From Symbiodinium natans (Eukaryota > Sar > Dinophyceae > Suessiales > Symbiodiniaceae): a stretch of DNA of 37,500 nucleotides. The position numbers and the translations under genes were made by a program. The stretch lies in assembly GCA_905221605.1 (NCBI GenBank), contig CAJNDS010002794.1:100001-137500 (forward strand), written 5' to 3'. The notes below the pieces were generated by a model, which was given only the letters and a program-made list of their open reading frames with translations, searched no databases and had not been told where the DNA came from. Within the stretch, counting starts at the first letter, position 1, and each line of letters begins with the position of its first letter. Positions 12,401 to 21,510 of the stretch are shown here, in pieces.

Positions 12401-14280
12401 CGTCTTGATGTGAGGCCGGCGTCCGCTGTCACTGTTACAGCACTCGGCTCGCAGCCGCGAAGACTCAACTCCTGGACTCGGCTCCTGGACACCGGCTCTC
12501 AGCATCTCTCGCTGCTCTCTGCTCCTCTCACCAACTTCCTCGGCTCTCCGCCCTCAAGCCGTTTGAACGCGCACGCGCTCCCGGGTCTCAACAAGCATAT
12601 GGCACCTCTATGAAGCCCCTCAACACTTCCCCTGCAAGCGCCCTAGATGCTGAACCCTATGTTGGGGAAACCGCTACGTTGAAAGCCCGAAGCCGACAGC
12701 CCGTGGCTCTTTGAGGTTTAAAGAGCGAGCTACCCACAAGCAGGGTTTAGGACCCATTATTATTGCTCTGTAGGATGGCCAGTTTCAGAAGTGTCAGAGA
12801 GCTTCGTACTTCTTTTTTTGGCCAGGTCGCGAACATCCTCCGCTTCGGGGCTTCCTCGCACCCCGATGCGGCCCTGGCGCCCTTCGACGCTCTGGCGGTG
12901 AAGCCCGGCATGTCGACCATGATGATGGGCCCGGAGTCGATCATGGAGGCGCGAACTCCCCATATAACCCCTAAGCCATCCCAAGCCATCTTCCACCATC
13001 TTATTAGACCGTCTTAAACCCATAAACCCATAAACCCATAAACCCATAAACCCTAAACCCTAAACCCTAAACCCTGAACCCCTGCTTCAGAGACTTTGGT
13101 TCTGGTGTTTGGGTATGCAAGTTTGAGACGGGTTCGCGAGGTTGAGTCGCTTGGCTTTTGCAGTCGAGTCCCCAGGTGCTTAGGATTTATATGTGTGAAA
13201 TTTGGTATTCATGGATGTGATATTTGCATCATTAATTACTGCGTGTGCTTAAGAATGGATCTATGTATGTCAATCTTCATGTAATGTAGCGTAGGCGTAG
13301 CATGACACGTAATGCAAAACATGGCAGCGTCGTCCACTGTACCGGAATGGCACATGCAAGCGTATTTGTACATGTACATGTGCATGGACACGTGCACTTG
13401 TAAAGTGTGGATATATATATGCAAAGGCAGATGCGCATGTAAGTGATGACAATGTAACGTCATGTTGGTTATGTATGTAACGTCATGTTGGTTATGTATG
13501 TACTTATGTCTTTATGTCTTGATGTATTTATGCAGTGATGTATGCATGTATGTATGTACGTTTGTTGGTTGGTTTGTTGGTTGCATGATGCAGCTCACCC
13601 GTACCTTCGCATGGAATTTTGATTTTTATGATCAGAAGCAAGTCGGCAAGTTCTGTGTGTACATGTATGCATGCGTAGGGGTATGGGTACAGGTATTTGT
13701 ATGTGCATGTGCGGATCTGTGTATGTGTATGTGCATGCTTGTTTATATGTATGTGTGTGTGCCCCATGTAAGGTGTAACGTAATGAGTAACGTAACGTGT
13801 AGTGTAACGTGCAATATAATTGTGCAAAGTAGTGTGGGGTGTTGTGGTGCAGCGAAAATGTAAATTGATGTCATGTAATGAAACGAGATGCAATGTCCTT
13901 GAACACAACATCATGCAATGTAGGCTACTGTATGTGAAGCGTATGAATGGAACCGTTTATGTCGAGGTGGATGATGTATGTATAGACAGTTCATGAAACG
14001 CTTAAGGGTCTCCCACCAACTATGTTTAGAGCCCTGTTTCTTTGGTTAGTGTAGTTTTGCTAGATGCATCGTAATTCCATTGCAAATATTGTTGCATGCC
14101 ATACATTGCTCCACCGGAGTATATTCTGTACGTATCCATCTGTTTGAGAGATCTAGCCCAGAGGCGGAGAGGACGCTGTCCCGTGGTCTGGGGGAAGCCC
14201 GCAAGTGGATGGTTTCCAATGGCAAGCTGATCATCAGTGGCCCAACTTTTGAAATTTCGTGTGTCAAGGCAGCTGAGTGA
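9413..14280 (+). CDS. gene B: unidentified multi-exon protein, 3' complete
   Basis: Proposed exons are 9413-~9455, 9856-9912, 10140-10200, 10587-10642, 10937-10995, 11124-11202, 11629-11679, 12826-12948 and 14164-14280 (TGA at 14278). From 9856 onward the phases close exactly and give about 200 residues. All acceptors in this model are AG|G. Donors are GT (9913, 10996, 11203) and GC (10201, 10643, 11680, 12949). Readable stretches include ELGDHGFEFPG, DASLADLLVVEAA, SFPDEEETPLHLLQRGQ, MMVGPELGEFPLSEKMMG, VLKITAGKNGDFQISSK, FDALAVKPGMSTMMMGP and the C-terminus SNGKLIISGPTFEISCVKAA. No family is recognised and no membrane helix or signal is evident. The exon at 9413 and any exon inside 11680-12825 are uncertain, and the start codon is not found. 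Confidence 0.5.
9455..9545. repeat. degenerate TTTAGGG tract
   Basis: G-strand orientation on +, directly after the 9413 exon candidate. Units vary (GGGTCTAGG, GGGTGTAGG). Confidence 0.8.
10017..10136. repeat. (CCCTAAA)n array before a gene B exon
   Basis: About 16 units with CCCCAAA, CCCGAAA and CCCTGAA variants. It ends four bases before the acceptor at 10139. Confidence 0.95.
10228..10490. repeat. degenerate TTTAGGG tract after a gene B exon
   Basis: G-strand units with many GGGTAGTTCA variants. With the preceding C-strand array it forms an inverted pair around the 61-base exon at 10140-10200. Confidence 0.9.
10817..10904. repeat. (CCCTAAA)n array
   Basis: C-strand orientation, degenerate (CCCGAAA, CCTTAAA). 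It lies in the intron before exon 10937. Confidence 0.9.
11228..11324. repeat. degenerate CCCTAAA array
   Basis: C-strand orientation, close to the 5' end of intron 11203-11628. This is an exception to the usual polarity, where C-strand arrays sit at intron 3' ends. Confidence 0.85.
12826..12948 (+). CDS. gene B penultimate exon
   Basis: This exon has particularly clean borders: a T-rich tract, then GGCCAG|GTC, and GAG|GCGCGA. It is 41 codons with strong G/C third positions, reading VANILRFGASSHPDAALAPF and ending GPESIME. The final exon (14164) also begins GAG|GCGGAG, so GAGGCG is repeated at both ends of the 1215-base intron. Confidence 0.55.
13014..13082. repeat. CCCATAAA / CCCTAAA array
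   Basis: Four CCCATAAA units followed by CCCTAAA units, in the 5' part of the long gene B intron 12949-14163. Orientation is again C-strand near the donor, a second exception. Confidence 0.9.
13083..14163. other. rest of long gene B intron, ATGTATG-rich
   Basis: The intron is rich in TGTATGT/GTAACGT low-complexity DNA. A 23-base unit (AACGTCATGTTGGTTATGTATG...) is tandemly duplicated at about 13456-13501. Open frames here on either strand consist of these simple motifs and are not supported as genes. Confidence 0.5.
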
Positions 14281-14522
14281 GTCTACGAGAACTCGGCAAT
14301 TGGTGTTACCTTTCTTTTCTGTCGCCGCAAGTAGCGTCGGAAATTGGGCACCCTTTGCATCTTATGTCCGCAGTGTCGCTGTACCTGTGCAGGAAGTTTC
14401 CGATCCCCCCCTTACGAAAGGAAACTTTTTTCATGGGTACGTCGACACTGGGCGTTCCGCATAACACAGGGCATGTAGAGTCGAAGCAATGGCTTTTTGA
14501 TCTGCTGCGCTGGAAAATGGTG

Positions 14523-14617
14523 TTTACGAAAATAGGGGACCCCAATGTAGACTCGTAGACCCCCAAAGAGTAGGATCCCTTAGAAGGACCCCAAGAAGGT
14601 ACCCCGAACATCGTAAA
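14523..14617 (+). mobile_element. short TIR element family 1, copy A
   Basis: The 95-bp element begins TTTACGA and ends TCGTAAA, a perfect 7-bp inverted repeat. Internal landmarks are AAAATAGGGGACCCCAA, a second GGACCCC and GGTACCCC before the 3' end. Related copies at 25119-25206 (inverted) and 34827-34897 share the same landmarks in the same order. It has no coding capacity, so it is MITE-like or introner-like. This copy lies between gene B and the WG-repeat gene. Confidence 0.7.
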
Positions 14618-14982
14618 TCGGAAGTGTTGCAGTGTTCCCGGCGCCGTTGGGCAGATTGCGGCGAGACCGTGTGCGCCGGTTGAGTCGCGACACACTTTCT
14701 GAAGATAGTGCGGTGTGCTGCGGATGTGCTGGTAGTAGTGAATAGCCTATTTCTATTGCTTCCTGTGTGACGAGACGCACCATAGAGCTGGAGTGGTATG
14801 TGCAAAGCTTTCCGACCGAAGCCGCAGTGTCCTAAACCCGTTGCAACTGAAGCCACAAGGCAAATCCCAAGCCCGAAGCCCAAAAGCACCCCTAAACTCC
14901 AGCACCCTTGCGCGGCTGTGCATCCTACAGAAGCTATCGTTTGCCAACGCAACACGTGGCTCGAGCGTTGTGCCATGTGGGA

Positions 14983-16338
14983 ATGTTGTCCTGGATCCTT
15001 GCCTGCTTAGCAGTTCAGGGATCGCGGTACGTCTGCTGGGCCGGCAGTGCAGATGTGATCTACTCAAACACTTATTCGTTTGCGGTGAAGCAGACAGACG
15101 GCACGGTTGTCGCTTGGACTGGTGCTGCTTATGGTGGAGACACCAGCAGTGTGGCCAGCGATCTCACGGATGTGGAGGTGATATATTCGACTGAGAGAGC
15201 ATACGCTGCAAAGAAGACCGACGGCACGGTCGTGACTTGGGGTGCTAGCAACTACGGCGGAGACTCCGGCAGCGTGTCTGGCCAGCTAGCCGACGTGGAA
15301 GTGGTCTCCTCGAATCAGCGAGCCTTCGCGGCCAAGAGGACGGATGGCACGGTGGTGTCGTGGGGGGGTGCAGCATATGGAGGAGACGCTAGCAGCGTCT
15401 CTGCTCAGCTTACTGATGTGTTGACGGTCTACGCCAATGAGGTAGCTTTCGCTGCGAAGAAGACCGACGGCACTGTCGTGACTTGGGGCTGGGCGGCTTA
15501 CGGCGGAGACTCCAGCAGCGTGTCATCCCAACTGGTTGATGTGGAGGTGATCTACCCAAGCCAGCGGGCCTTTGCGGCAAAGAGGACCGATGGGACTGTG
15601 GTGACTTGGGGGGATGCAACTTACGGCGGGGACTCCAGCAGTGTGGCTGCCCAGCTGACAAATGTGGACGTCATCGTTTCCGATGTTCGCAGCCGGGCTT
15701 TTGCTGCCAAGAAGGCGGATGGCACTGTGGTGACCTGGGGCTGGGCAACTTACGGAGGAGACTCCAGCAGCGTGGCGGCTCAGCTCACCGGTGTTGAGGC
15801 GATCTCTGTGAATTGGTTCGCCTTCGCTGCAAGGAAGACCGATGGCACAGTCGTAACCTGGGGTGCCTCTGGATCCGGTGGAGACTCCAGCAGTGTGGCT
15901 GCTCAGCTGACCAATGTAGCAGTGATCTACGCGACTAGCCGGGCCTTCGCAGCCAAGAAGGCCGATGGTACGGTCGTGACTTGGGGCTATACCAGTTATG
16001 GTGCAGACTCCAGCAGTGTGGCTGCTCAGCTCACTGATGTCGAGACCATCTATGCCAACGAGCGAGCTTTTGCAGCCAAGAAGACCGACGGAACCGTCGT
16101 GACTTGGGGGGTGGGCTTGTATGGCGGAGACTCCAGCAGCGTGTCCTCCCAGCTTACCAACATCGAAACCTTCTCGAGCCCCCACGCCTTCAAGAACTTG
16201 CATGCATTTGCGGCCAAGAAGGCCGATGGCACCGTCGTTGCCTGGGGTAACAGTAACTACGGGGGAGACCTTGGCACCATCACCTTTGATGCGGCCTGGG
16301 CCTCAGCACTGTCTTTTCAGCAAAGTCTCCTCACATGA
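14983..16338 (+). CDS. WG-repeat protein (DGTVVTWG repeats)
   Basis: Ten tandem repeats, mostly 41 residues long, follow the pattern AFAAKKTDGTVVTWG..YGGDSSSV..QLTDVE.IY. This is a beta-rich, RCC1/beta-propeller-like repeat common in dinoflagellate proteins. The DNA period is 123 bases (for example 15322 to 15445). The chosen start at 14983 gives MLSWILACLAVQG, a short hydrophobic N-terminus that could be a signal peptide. An alternative is that CAG|GGATCG at 15018 is an acceptor and the start lies upstream. The frame ends at TGA 16336 just after repeat ten. The same frame reopens at 16423 in a Thr-rich segment, so a splice there probably removes this stop. Function is unknown; an extracellular or surface role is inferred from the tail. 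Confidence 0.85.
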   Translation: MLSWILACLAVQGSRYVCWAGSADVIYSNTYSFAVKQTDGTVVAWTGAAYGGDTSSVASDLTDVEVIYSTERAYAAKKTDGTVVTWGASNYGGDSGSVSGQLADVEVVSSNQRAFAAKRTDGTVVSWGGAAYGGDASSVSAQLTDVLTVYANEVAFAAKKTDGTVVTWGWAAYGGDSSSVSSQLVDVEVIYPSQRAFAAKRTDGTVVTWGDATYGGDSSSVAAQLTNVDVIVSDVRSRAFAAKKADGTVVTWGWATYGGDSSSVAAQLTGVEAISVNWFAFAARKTDGTVVTWGASGSGGDSSSVAAQLTNVAVIYATSRAFAAKKADGTVVTWGYTSYGADSSSVAAQLTDVETIYANERAFAAKKTDGTVVTWGVGLYGGDSSSVSSQLTNIETFSSPHAFKNLHAFAAKKADGTVVAWGNSNYGGDLGTITFDAAWASALSFQQSLLT

Positions 16339-16425
16339 GAAGTTCTCCCCGAGGAGTGATGTGCGCTTGGTTGAGGAGTTGAAGGTTCGGGTCCGTCAGC
16401 GCCCAAAAACAAAGCTTGCTGAAAG

Positions 16426-17037
16426 GTCGCCACGGTCACAACCTCACTGTCTTCCACGGTTGCTTTGACTACCACATCAACAGTGTCAACATCGACAACC
16501 ACTTCATCAACAACACGTTCCACCCTTTCCTCGATATCTACCACATCGTCTACCGTGACTTACGCCAACACATTCACCACAACATCCATCACCACATCCG
16601 GCACCAAAACACTCACCACAACATCCATCACCACATCAGCCACGAAAACATTCACCACCACATCCGAATCCATCACCACATCTGGCACCAACACAGTCAC
16701 CACGACATCCATCACCACATCCGGCACCAAAACGCTCATCACAACATCCATCACCACATCTGGCACCAGAACACTCACCACAATGTCCACCACATCTGGC
16801 ACGGTGCATACCCAGACACCTTCCGCGACACCCACCACGACATGGAGCGGTGCATCGACTCAGACAAGGACCTTCACGGCGACATCGACTGGGACCACGA
16901 TGCCCTCAGTGACAACGAATGCCACGTGGACCGTCGCGACTCTCACAAACGAGCTGCTGCAGGACACCGCTGCTCTCCTGGGCTGCTTGCCTAAATTTGC
17001 CTTCTATAAGAGCATATTAAGAGCATATGGCATATAG
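16426..17037 (+). CDS. Thr/Ser-rich mucin-like tail, probable next exon of the WG gene
   Basis: After GCTGAAAG|GTCGCC (AG|G, phase 0) the frame encodes about 200 residues dominated by Thr and Ser, with repeats of TTTSITTSGTKTLT. Such sequence is typical of heavily O-glycosylated extracellular linkers. The C-terminus is less repetitive (NELLQDTAALLG). It is in the same frame as the WG repeats and about 90 bases downstream. Candidate donors are GAT|GCGGCC (16294) or TCA|GCACTG (16306), both GC and phase 0, not resolved. The parallel frame rich in His and the antisense Val-rich frame are shadows of the ACCACATCC repeat. Confidence 0.6.
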   Translation, partial: VATVTTSLSSTVALTTTSTVSTSTTTSSTTRSTLSSISTTSSTVTYANTFTTTSITTSGTKTLTTTSITTSATKTFTTTSESITTSGTNTVTTTSITTSGTKTLITTSITTSGTRTLTTMSTTSGTVHTQTPSATPTTTWSGASTQTRTFTATSTGTTMPSVTTNATWTVATLTNELLQDTAALLGCLPKFAFYKSILRAYGI

Positions 17038-17776
17038 GTGATGGGTTTGCTCAGCAAGGGGGCTCAACAAGGTGAGCTCCGAGTCTGTGTGTTCTGTGGC
17101 CAAGTCTGCAACCGTTTCTCACACTCACCGCAAGTCGGCAGAAGCGCAGAGAGTCACAGCTAGGATCAAGGATTCCAGGTGCCAACGGGGAAATGTGTCT
17201 TGCTTGGAGTCGTGCCTGCCAAGGTCCGTTGACTGAGTCCGGGGACACGCTGGCGACGGCAACAACCGCATTAGGTACGATGGCACTTGTCAGGCGCCAT
17301 GCTTGCTTTCAGTAGCCCGGGTTGTTTGGCGCGCCAATCCTCCAGCATGATGATCATCTTTGTTCTTGCTTGGTTCTGATCTTTGGGATTGGGGCCCTCA
17401 AATAGCCCATACGTACAATTCAATGTCCTTCCATGCCACGAGGGCTGCTGGTATTGCTTGTGCTCGTGTGTGCTTTCGCAGAAGGGGCCGCACTCTGCGA
17501 ACGGCCGTACTAGCCGCTTACCCCCGACCTCCCACCATTTAGGGGTGCTGGAGAAGAAGGACGTCCCGAACACCCGCCCCAATTCGCGCCCCCCCCCTCC
17601 CCACCACCCCTATACACCCCTATCCTTGTACCGCCAACAACCAAAGGGGCCGGAGTTCCCGAAAGGTTCGAATAAGCAGATGCTCCCTCTCCCCCTCCCC
17701 CCCCCCCAATGAAGAGCGCCACCCCAAAGCTTATTCAGTTTTGTTTGGGGCAGGCTAGGGCCCTCAGCCGGGTCTT

Positions 17777-17777
<1 letters not shown>
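17038..17777. other. intergenic or intron before gene C
   Basis: No exon with convincing borders. It contains C-runs at 17586-17598 and 17691-17708. More 5' exons of gene C may hide here. Confidence 0.4.

Positions 17778-17837
<60 letters not shown>
17778..17837. repeat. (GT)30 microsatellite
   Basis: Thirty uninterrupted GT units, placed 13 bases upstream of the first recognised exon of gene C. It produces the artificial Cys-Val and His-Thr frames on the two strands. Confidence 0.98.
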
Positions 17838-17838
<1 letters not shown>

Positions 17839-17850
17839 CCATCTGACAAG

Positions 17851-18472
17851 GTTGCCTGCGGCGGCAAACGTCAGCTCGGTCGAAGTACTCTTGGATGGCA
17901 GCGCGGCGGCTGCTGTGCTGCCACCGGAGGCACCCGGAAAAAGCACGCTTCCACCGCAAAGAGCCACAAACTCGAGAGTGTCGTTGGGGGGGGCGGGGGG
18001 GGGGGTAGGGCAGCGCATCTGTGAAAATTTGCTCTGCGCATTTTGCTTCTCTTTTTTGGGGGAGGTTTTGCCCGAGATCCCCATGGCTTTCCTGGCTTTG
18101 GCGCTCACGACCTTCAGCGCGGAGATCGAGGAGGTCGATGGCTTCGGAGTCGGACGGAAGGCGCTCAGCAAGACCGGTCGGCCCCTTGAGGCGGCCCTGC
18201 CACCCGTGGACATCTCAATCGTCGAGGCTCCTTTCTTTTTGGGAGATTTTCCTTACTATCTTTTGTGAGAGAAGACGTGGGGGTGGGAGGCGCCACCCCC
18301 TTATACCGCATGGGCTCGGTTTCACTCGCACCCCTCAGAGCTGTGCTGTTCCTCACACCTCCAAGGAGGTCATGAGAAAAGTTCTCGACGTCTCTCACAC
18401 AGGGTTCACAGAAGGCTCAACTTTCTCAGAGAGCAGCGGCCAAAAGTGCACAAAAAGTGATAGAGACCCCCC

Positions 18473-18503
<31 letters not shown>

Positions 18504-20400
18504 AAAAAAACACAAGAGCTCGAACTCAGAAGCCGTCTCTTCCAAGGACGCAGAAGCGGCCAGCTTCCTTGAGGTGCGGAGCCCGGATGCGCCCATCTAC
18601 GTCCGGGTCTCCCGGACTCCTCCAGAGCCCAACTGGAAGCTGGGGCTCATCTTGCGCTCTTCTGTCTTGTTGCGCTTTTGTGCTTTTATTTATTTATTTA
18701 TATACATATATATATATATATCTTTTTAAAAATCTCTTGCTCTCAGCAATACAACAAGGTGGAGGGTTTTAGAAAAGGGGGGTATTGCGGAAGCTTGTAA
18801 AGGTTCATTGCTCTCGGTTCTCACGAGAATCAGTTGGTCTCCAATCCCAGCTACACAGGATTTGTGCGTTCCTGGACGCTGACGGCCTTTGGTCGACCCA
18901 GGGCGTGCGCCTGGCGTCGCCAACTGAGCTGGCGGCCGCTGGCTTGGACAGCTCGGGCACATGGTGCGCCACGGAGCACCTCTCCATTTTCGGAGCCTTC
19001 ATCGACATCCTCCTGGACTGCACGCTGCTTGGAAGCAAATGTGGGAGCTTTCATTGTTTTTTTTGAGAGAAGGTGTGTGCATTGTGGGGAGAATGAGTAG
19101 TTCCCAGCTCAGGAATGCCAACATGCTCACGGCAGATGGGCTGAAGGAGATCGTTGAGCGGAAAGGCTGGTGGGCGCGGCCCCCAGCCATCAGCCTTTGG
19201 CTGCTTCTGGGCGCCTCTTTTCTGCTCATCCTCTTCGGCTGCCTCAGCGACGCGCGGGTGCGTGGCTCGGGCCTCTGGCAAGATGAGTACTTCCTCACGG
19301 ACAGCCTGGATCCTGGATCTAAACGCTGCGCCTGGGCAAGGCAGTGCATGCAGTGCTGTTCTTGCAAGTCGAAAGAGTCGAAAGGCTCCCCCAAAAAGGC
19401 CTCGTCAGCGGCCCATCGCGAGCTGCTCCTGAGCCAAAAGCCCAATCTGAGCTTGAGATTCCGAGAGCGGCTCCTTTGCCAGAACACCCTTTGGGAGGTG
19501 GCACGGAGCTGCAGAATCCACAGCACCTGCATTGAGAAGCATGTCTGGGGTCATAAAGGCTGGGTCCAGGGCAGCCTCGTCACAGAGAAGTCCCTGAAGC
19601 TCAAGGAGCTGGTGATGACCTTGGATGAAGGCTTGCCTTCGGCCTTCCTCAGCGTGCACCAAGGCCGCCTCGGTCGCCTTCGCCTCTTCTGGACGGCCTT
19701 CTTGTCCACGCAGCCCTTGTACGAGCTCTCGATGTGCGACCTTCACATGACGACGACGAAGCGGGCCAAGGTCGTCATGGACTGCCTCGTCGGCTCGCTC
19801 TCCTTCGTCGCGCTGTTCTTCTCCGTCGATGGCACGGCCGTGGGTGCCAGGAGCCCTGAGGAATGCCCCATTGAGCAGGGAACGTTTCTGTGGTACACCT
19901 TCGTCGCCATGCTCTCCGTTCTCTTGAACCTCATCCCACGAAGCTTTGAGTGCTACCTCGCCTGCCGCAGCTTCGTGCCAGAGAGCCGCCGTCATCCACG
20001 CCTGCAGCTCTGGCGCCGATCTTTCAAGGATGTCGGCTTCTGGCTCTTCAGTACCGGCCTGTCACTCGTCCAGCTATTGGTCGTCATCGCCTTCCTGGCG
20101 AACCTGTCGGAAAAGGATGAGCCGAAGTGGATGTTCACCTTCTCCCTGGTGATTCTCCGGAAGCTTGTCATCGTGCCCCTGATGGCGAGCCTGCTGTCTG
20201 GTCTCGGCACTGCTTGCGCCATTGGCCTCACTGGCTCTCCATCCGCGCCGAAGAAGTTTCACCTGGACTTCTCTTTGCTTCCAAGCCCAGGAGCCAACGA
20301 GACCGAGGTGACCCCCATCTCCGAGAATGGTCCAGCTTGGGCAGACAAGGTGCAGGAGTTGGCGGGCCGTGGCATCACTCTTCGACACTCGGCCCTTTGA
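17851..20400 (+). CDS. gene C: polycystin/REJ-like receptor with GPS motif, 5' incomplete
   Basis: Exons are 17851-17929, 18065-18226, 18547-18638, 18859-19023 and 19113-20400 (TGA). Phases close, every acceptor is AG|G and all four donors are GC (17930, 18227, 18639, 19024). The ectodomain part reads VLPPE joined to VLPEIPMAFLALAL. A GPS-type segment follows, with Cys in KICAFLDADGLWSTQGV and then WCATEHLSIFGAF; the HLS tripeptide at 18977-18985 matches the autoproteolysis site of GAIN/GPS domains. Next come one helix (about 19180-19254), a Cys/Lys-rich loop of roughly 170 residues, and four more helices (about 19771-19830, 19888-19938, 20032-20100, 20128-20208). No PLAT domain was recognised after helix 1. 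It is presumably a surface receptor or channel-like protein. The ligand is unknown. Confidence 0.75.
18469..18510. repeat. C-run followed by A-run
   Basis: About 25 C then 17 A, inside the gene C intron 18227-18546. A TTTA/TATA tract also fills 18687-18721 of the next intron. Confidence 0.95.
19113..20400 (+). CDS. gene C last exon: five-helix membrane region
   Basis: The largest exon starts after CAGCTCAG|GAATGCC and reads NANMLTADGLKEIVERKGWW, then helix 1 (ISLWLLLGASFLLILFGCLS). The loop holds CMQCCSCKSK, a Cys cluster that might be lipidated. The last 50 residues after helix 5 are polar. An ORF start at 18961 lies in the wrong frame for the GPS exon, so splicing with an 89-base GC-AG intron (19024-19112) is preferred. 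Confidence 0.8.
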
Positions 20401-21190
20401 AGAGGCTTTGCTTATACCCGAAGGCCCCGAGAGCCCCCCCCATAAAAGCAGAGGGAAACATGGTGCTTCAGCCCAGGCCACCTCCTCGAGTTCTATGCCA
20501 TGCTTGGGTGCGAGGTCATGCCCCATTTCAGCCCGGAGGAGCGGGGTTCACGCCTGCCATGCCCGGAAAGCGTAGGAGAGTTTTTTTCATGTCCCTTTAA
20601 GCAGCAGGCCCGTAAAGGGAATAGCTACATCATTTGAATGCCGAGAAGTTCTTTCTTCTCCTCAACAGAAGGCCCCTTTACGTCGGACAGAATCCGTAGG
20701 GAAGCTCAGGGAGCATGGCTTCCGAATGGCAAATCTTGCAGTTTCAGGGCAGTTCCAGGGGCCATTGCAGAACCCCACTGTGGTTTCTCGAAGAAAACCA
20801 ACCCGAAGCCCCAAAAAAACAAGAACTGGCTAAGGTGGAATGGCCTCTCTGTCGACTGGTTAAATATGAATGTCGGTGTAGGGTCTCGAAACAGAAGACG
20901 CACGACTCAAAGGTGGGCAGACATGACCACGAGTAGCAACCGTGTGCACAGGTGCAAGAGGGCAGTGTCTTCAAAGTGCATCCCGTGCTTGCACATGCAC
21001 GCGGCTTCGTGTTTCTCCTGGCTCCTTTGTTTCAGGAGTCCACCACGCATGACGTTGTGAGGCAGGCCATCATCCCTCTCTCACTGCAGATGAGGGGTAG
21101 CTTGGCGGCGAACAGTCTCTAATCTCCACCAAATAATATGATAGAATAGAATATAAACGAAATAAAATAATATCATATGATATAATATAA
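20401..21190. other. gene C 3' flank / gene D 5' flank
   Basis: No supported exon. It is moderately GC-rich with several short frames and no splice-compatible borders. Confidence 0.4.
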
Positions 21191-21420
21191 TATAATATAC
21201 TGTAATGTAATGTAATGTAATGTAACGTAATGTAATGTAATGTAATGTAATGTATATATATATATACTCACATTCTTGCATGCATGTATGTATGTATGCA
21301 TGCATGTATGTTTATGTTTATGTTTATGTTTATGTTTATGTTTATGTTTATGTTTATGTTTATGTTTATGTTTATGTTTATGTTTATGTTTATGTTTATG
21401 TTTATGTTTATGTTTATGTA
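21190..21420. repeat. (TAATG)n and (TTTATG)18 microsatellites
   Basis: TATAA/TAATG pentamers run to about 21253, then a TATA tract, CATGTATG, and about 18 copies of TTTATG at 21311-21419. Overlapping frames such as poly-HK are artefacts. Confidence 0.95.
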
Positions 21421-21510
21421 TCCATATCCCTAAACCCTTAACCCCAAACCCCAATCATGTGTCAAGTCCAAATCCCAACGCCTTGCTTGCCGGTTGCCGT
21501 TGCATCCCAG

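Noticed and set aside
15523-16203. 226-codon minus-strand frame
   Set aside because: Antisense shadow of the WG repeats.
16416-16994. His/Asn-rich frame and antisense Val-rich frame
   Set aside because: Other frames of the ACCACATCC repeats; only the Thr/Ser frame shares phase with the WG exon.
19405-19995. 196-codon minus-strand frame
   Set aside because: Antisense to the gene C membrane exon; sense strand has helices and splice-compatible ends.
21173-21454. HKHKHK and CLCLCL frames
   Set aside because: Products of the (TTTATG)n microsatellite.
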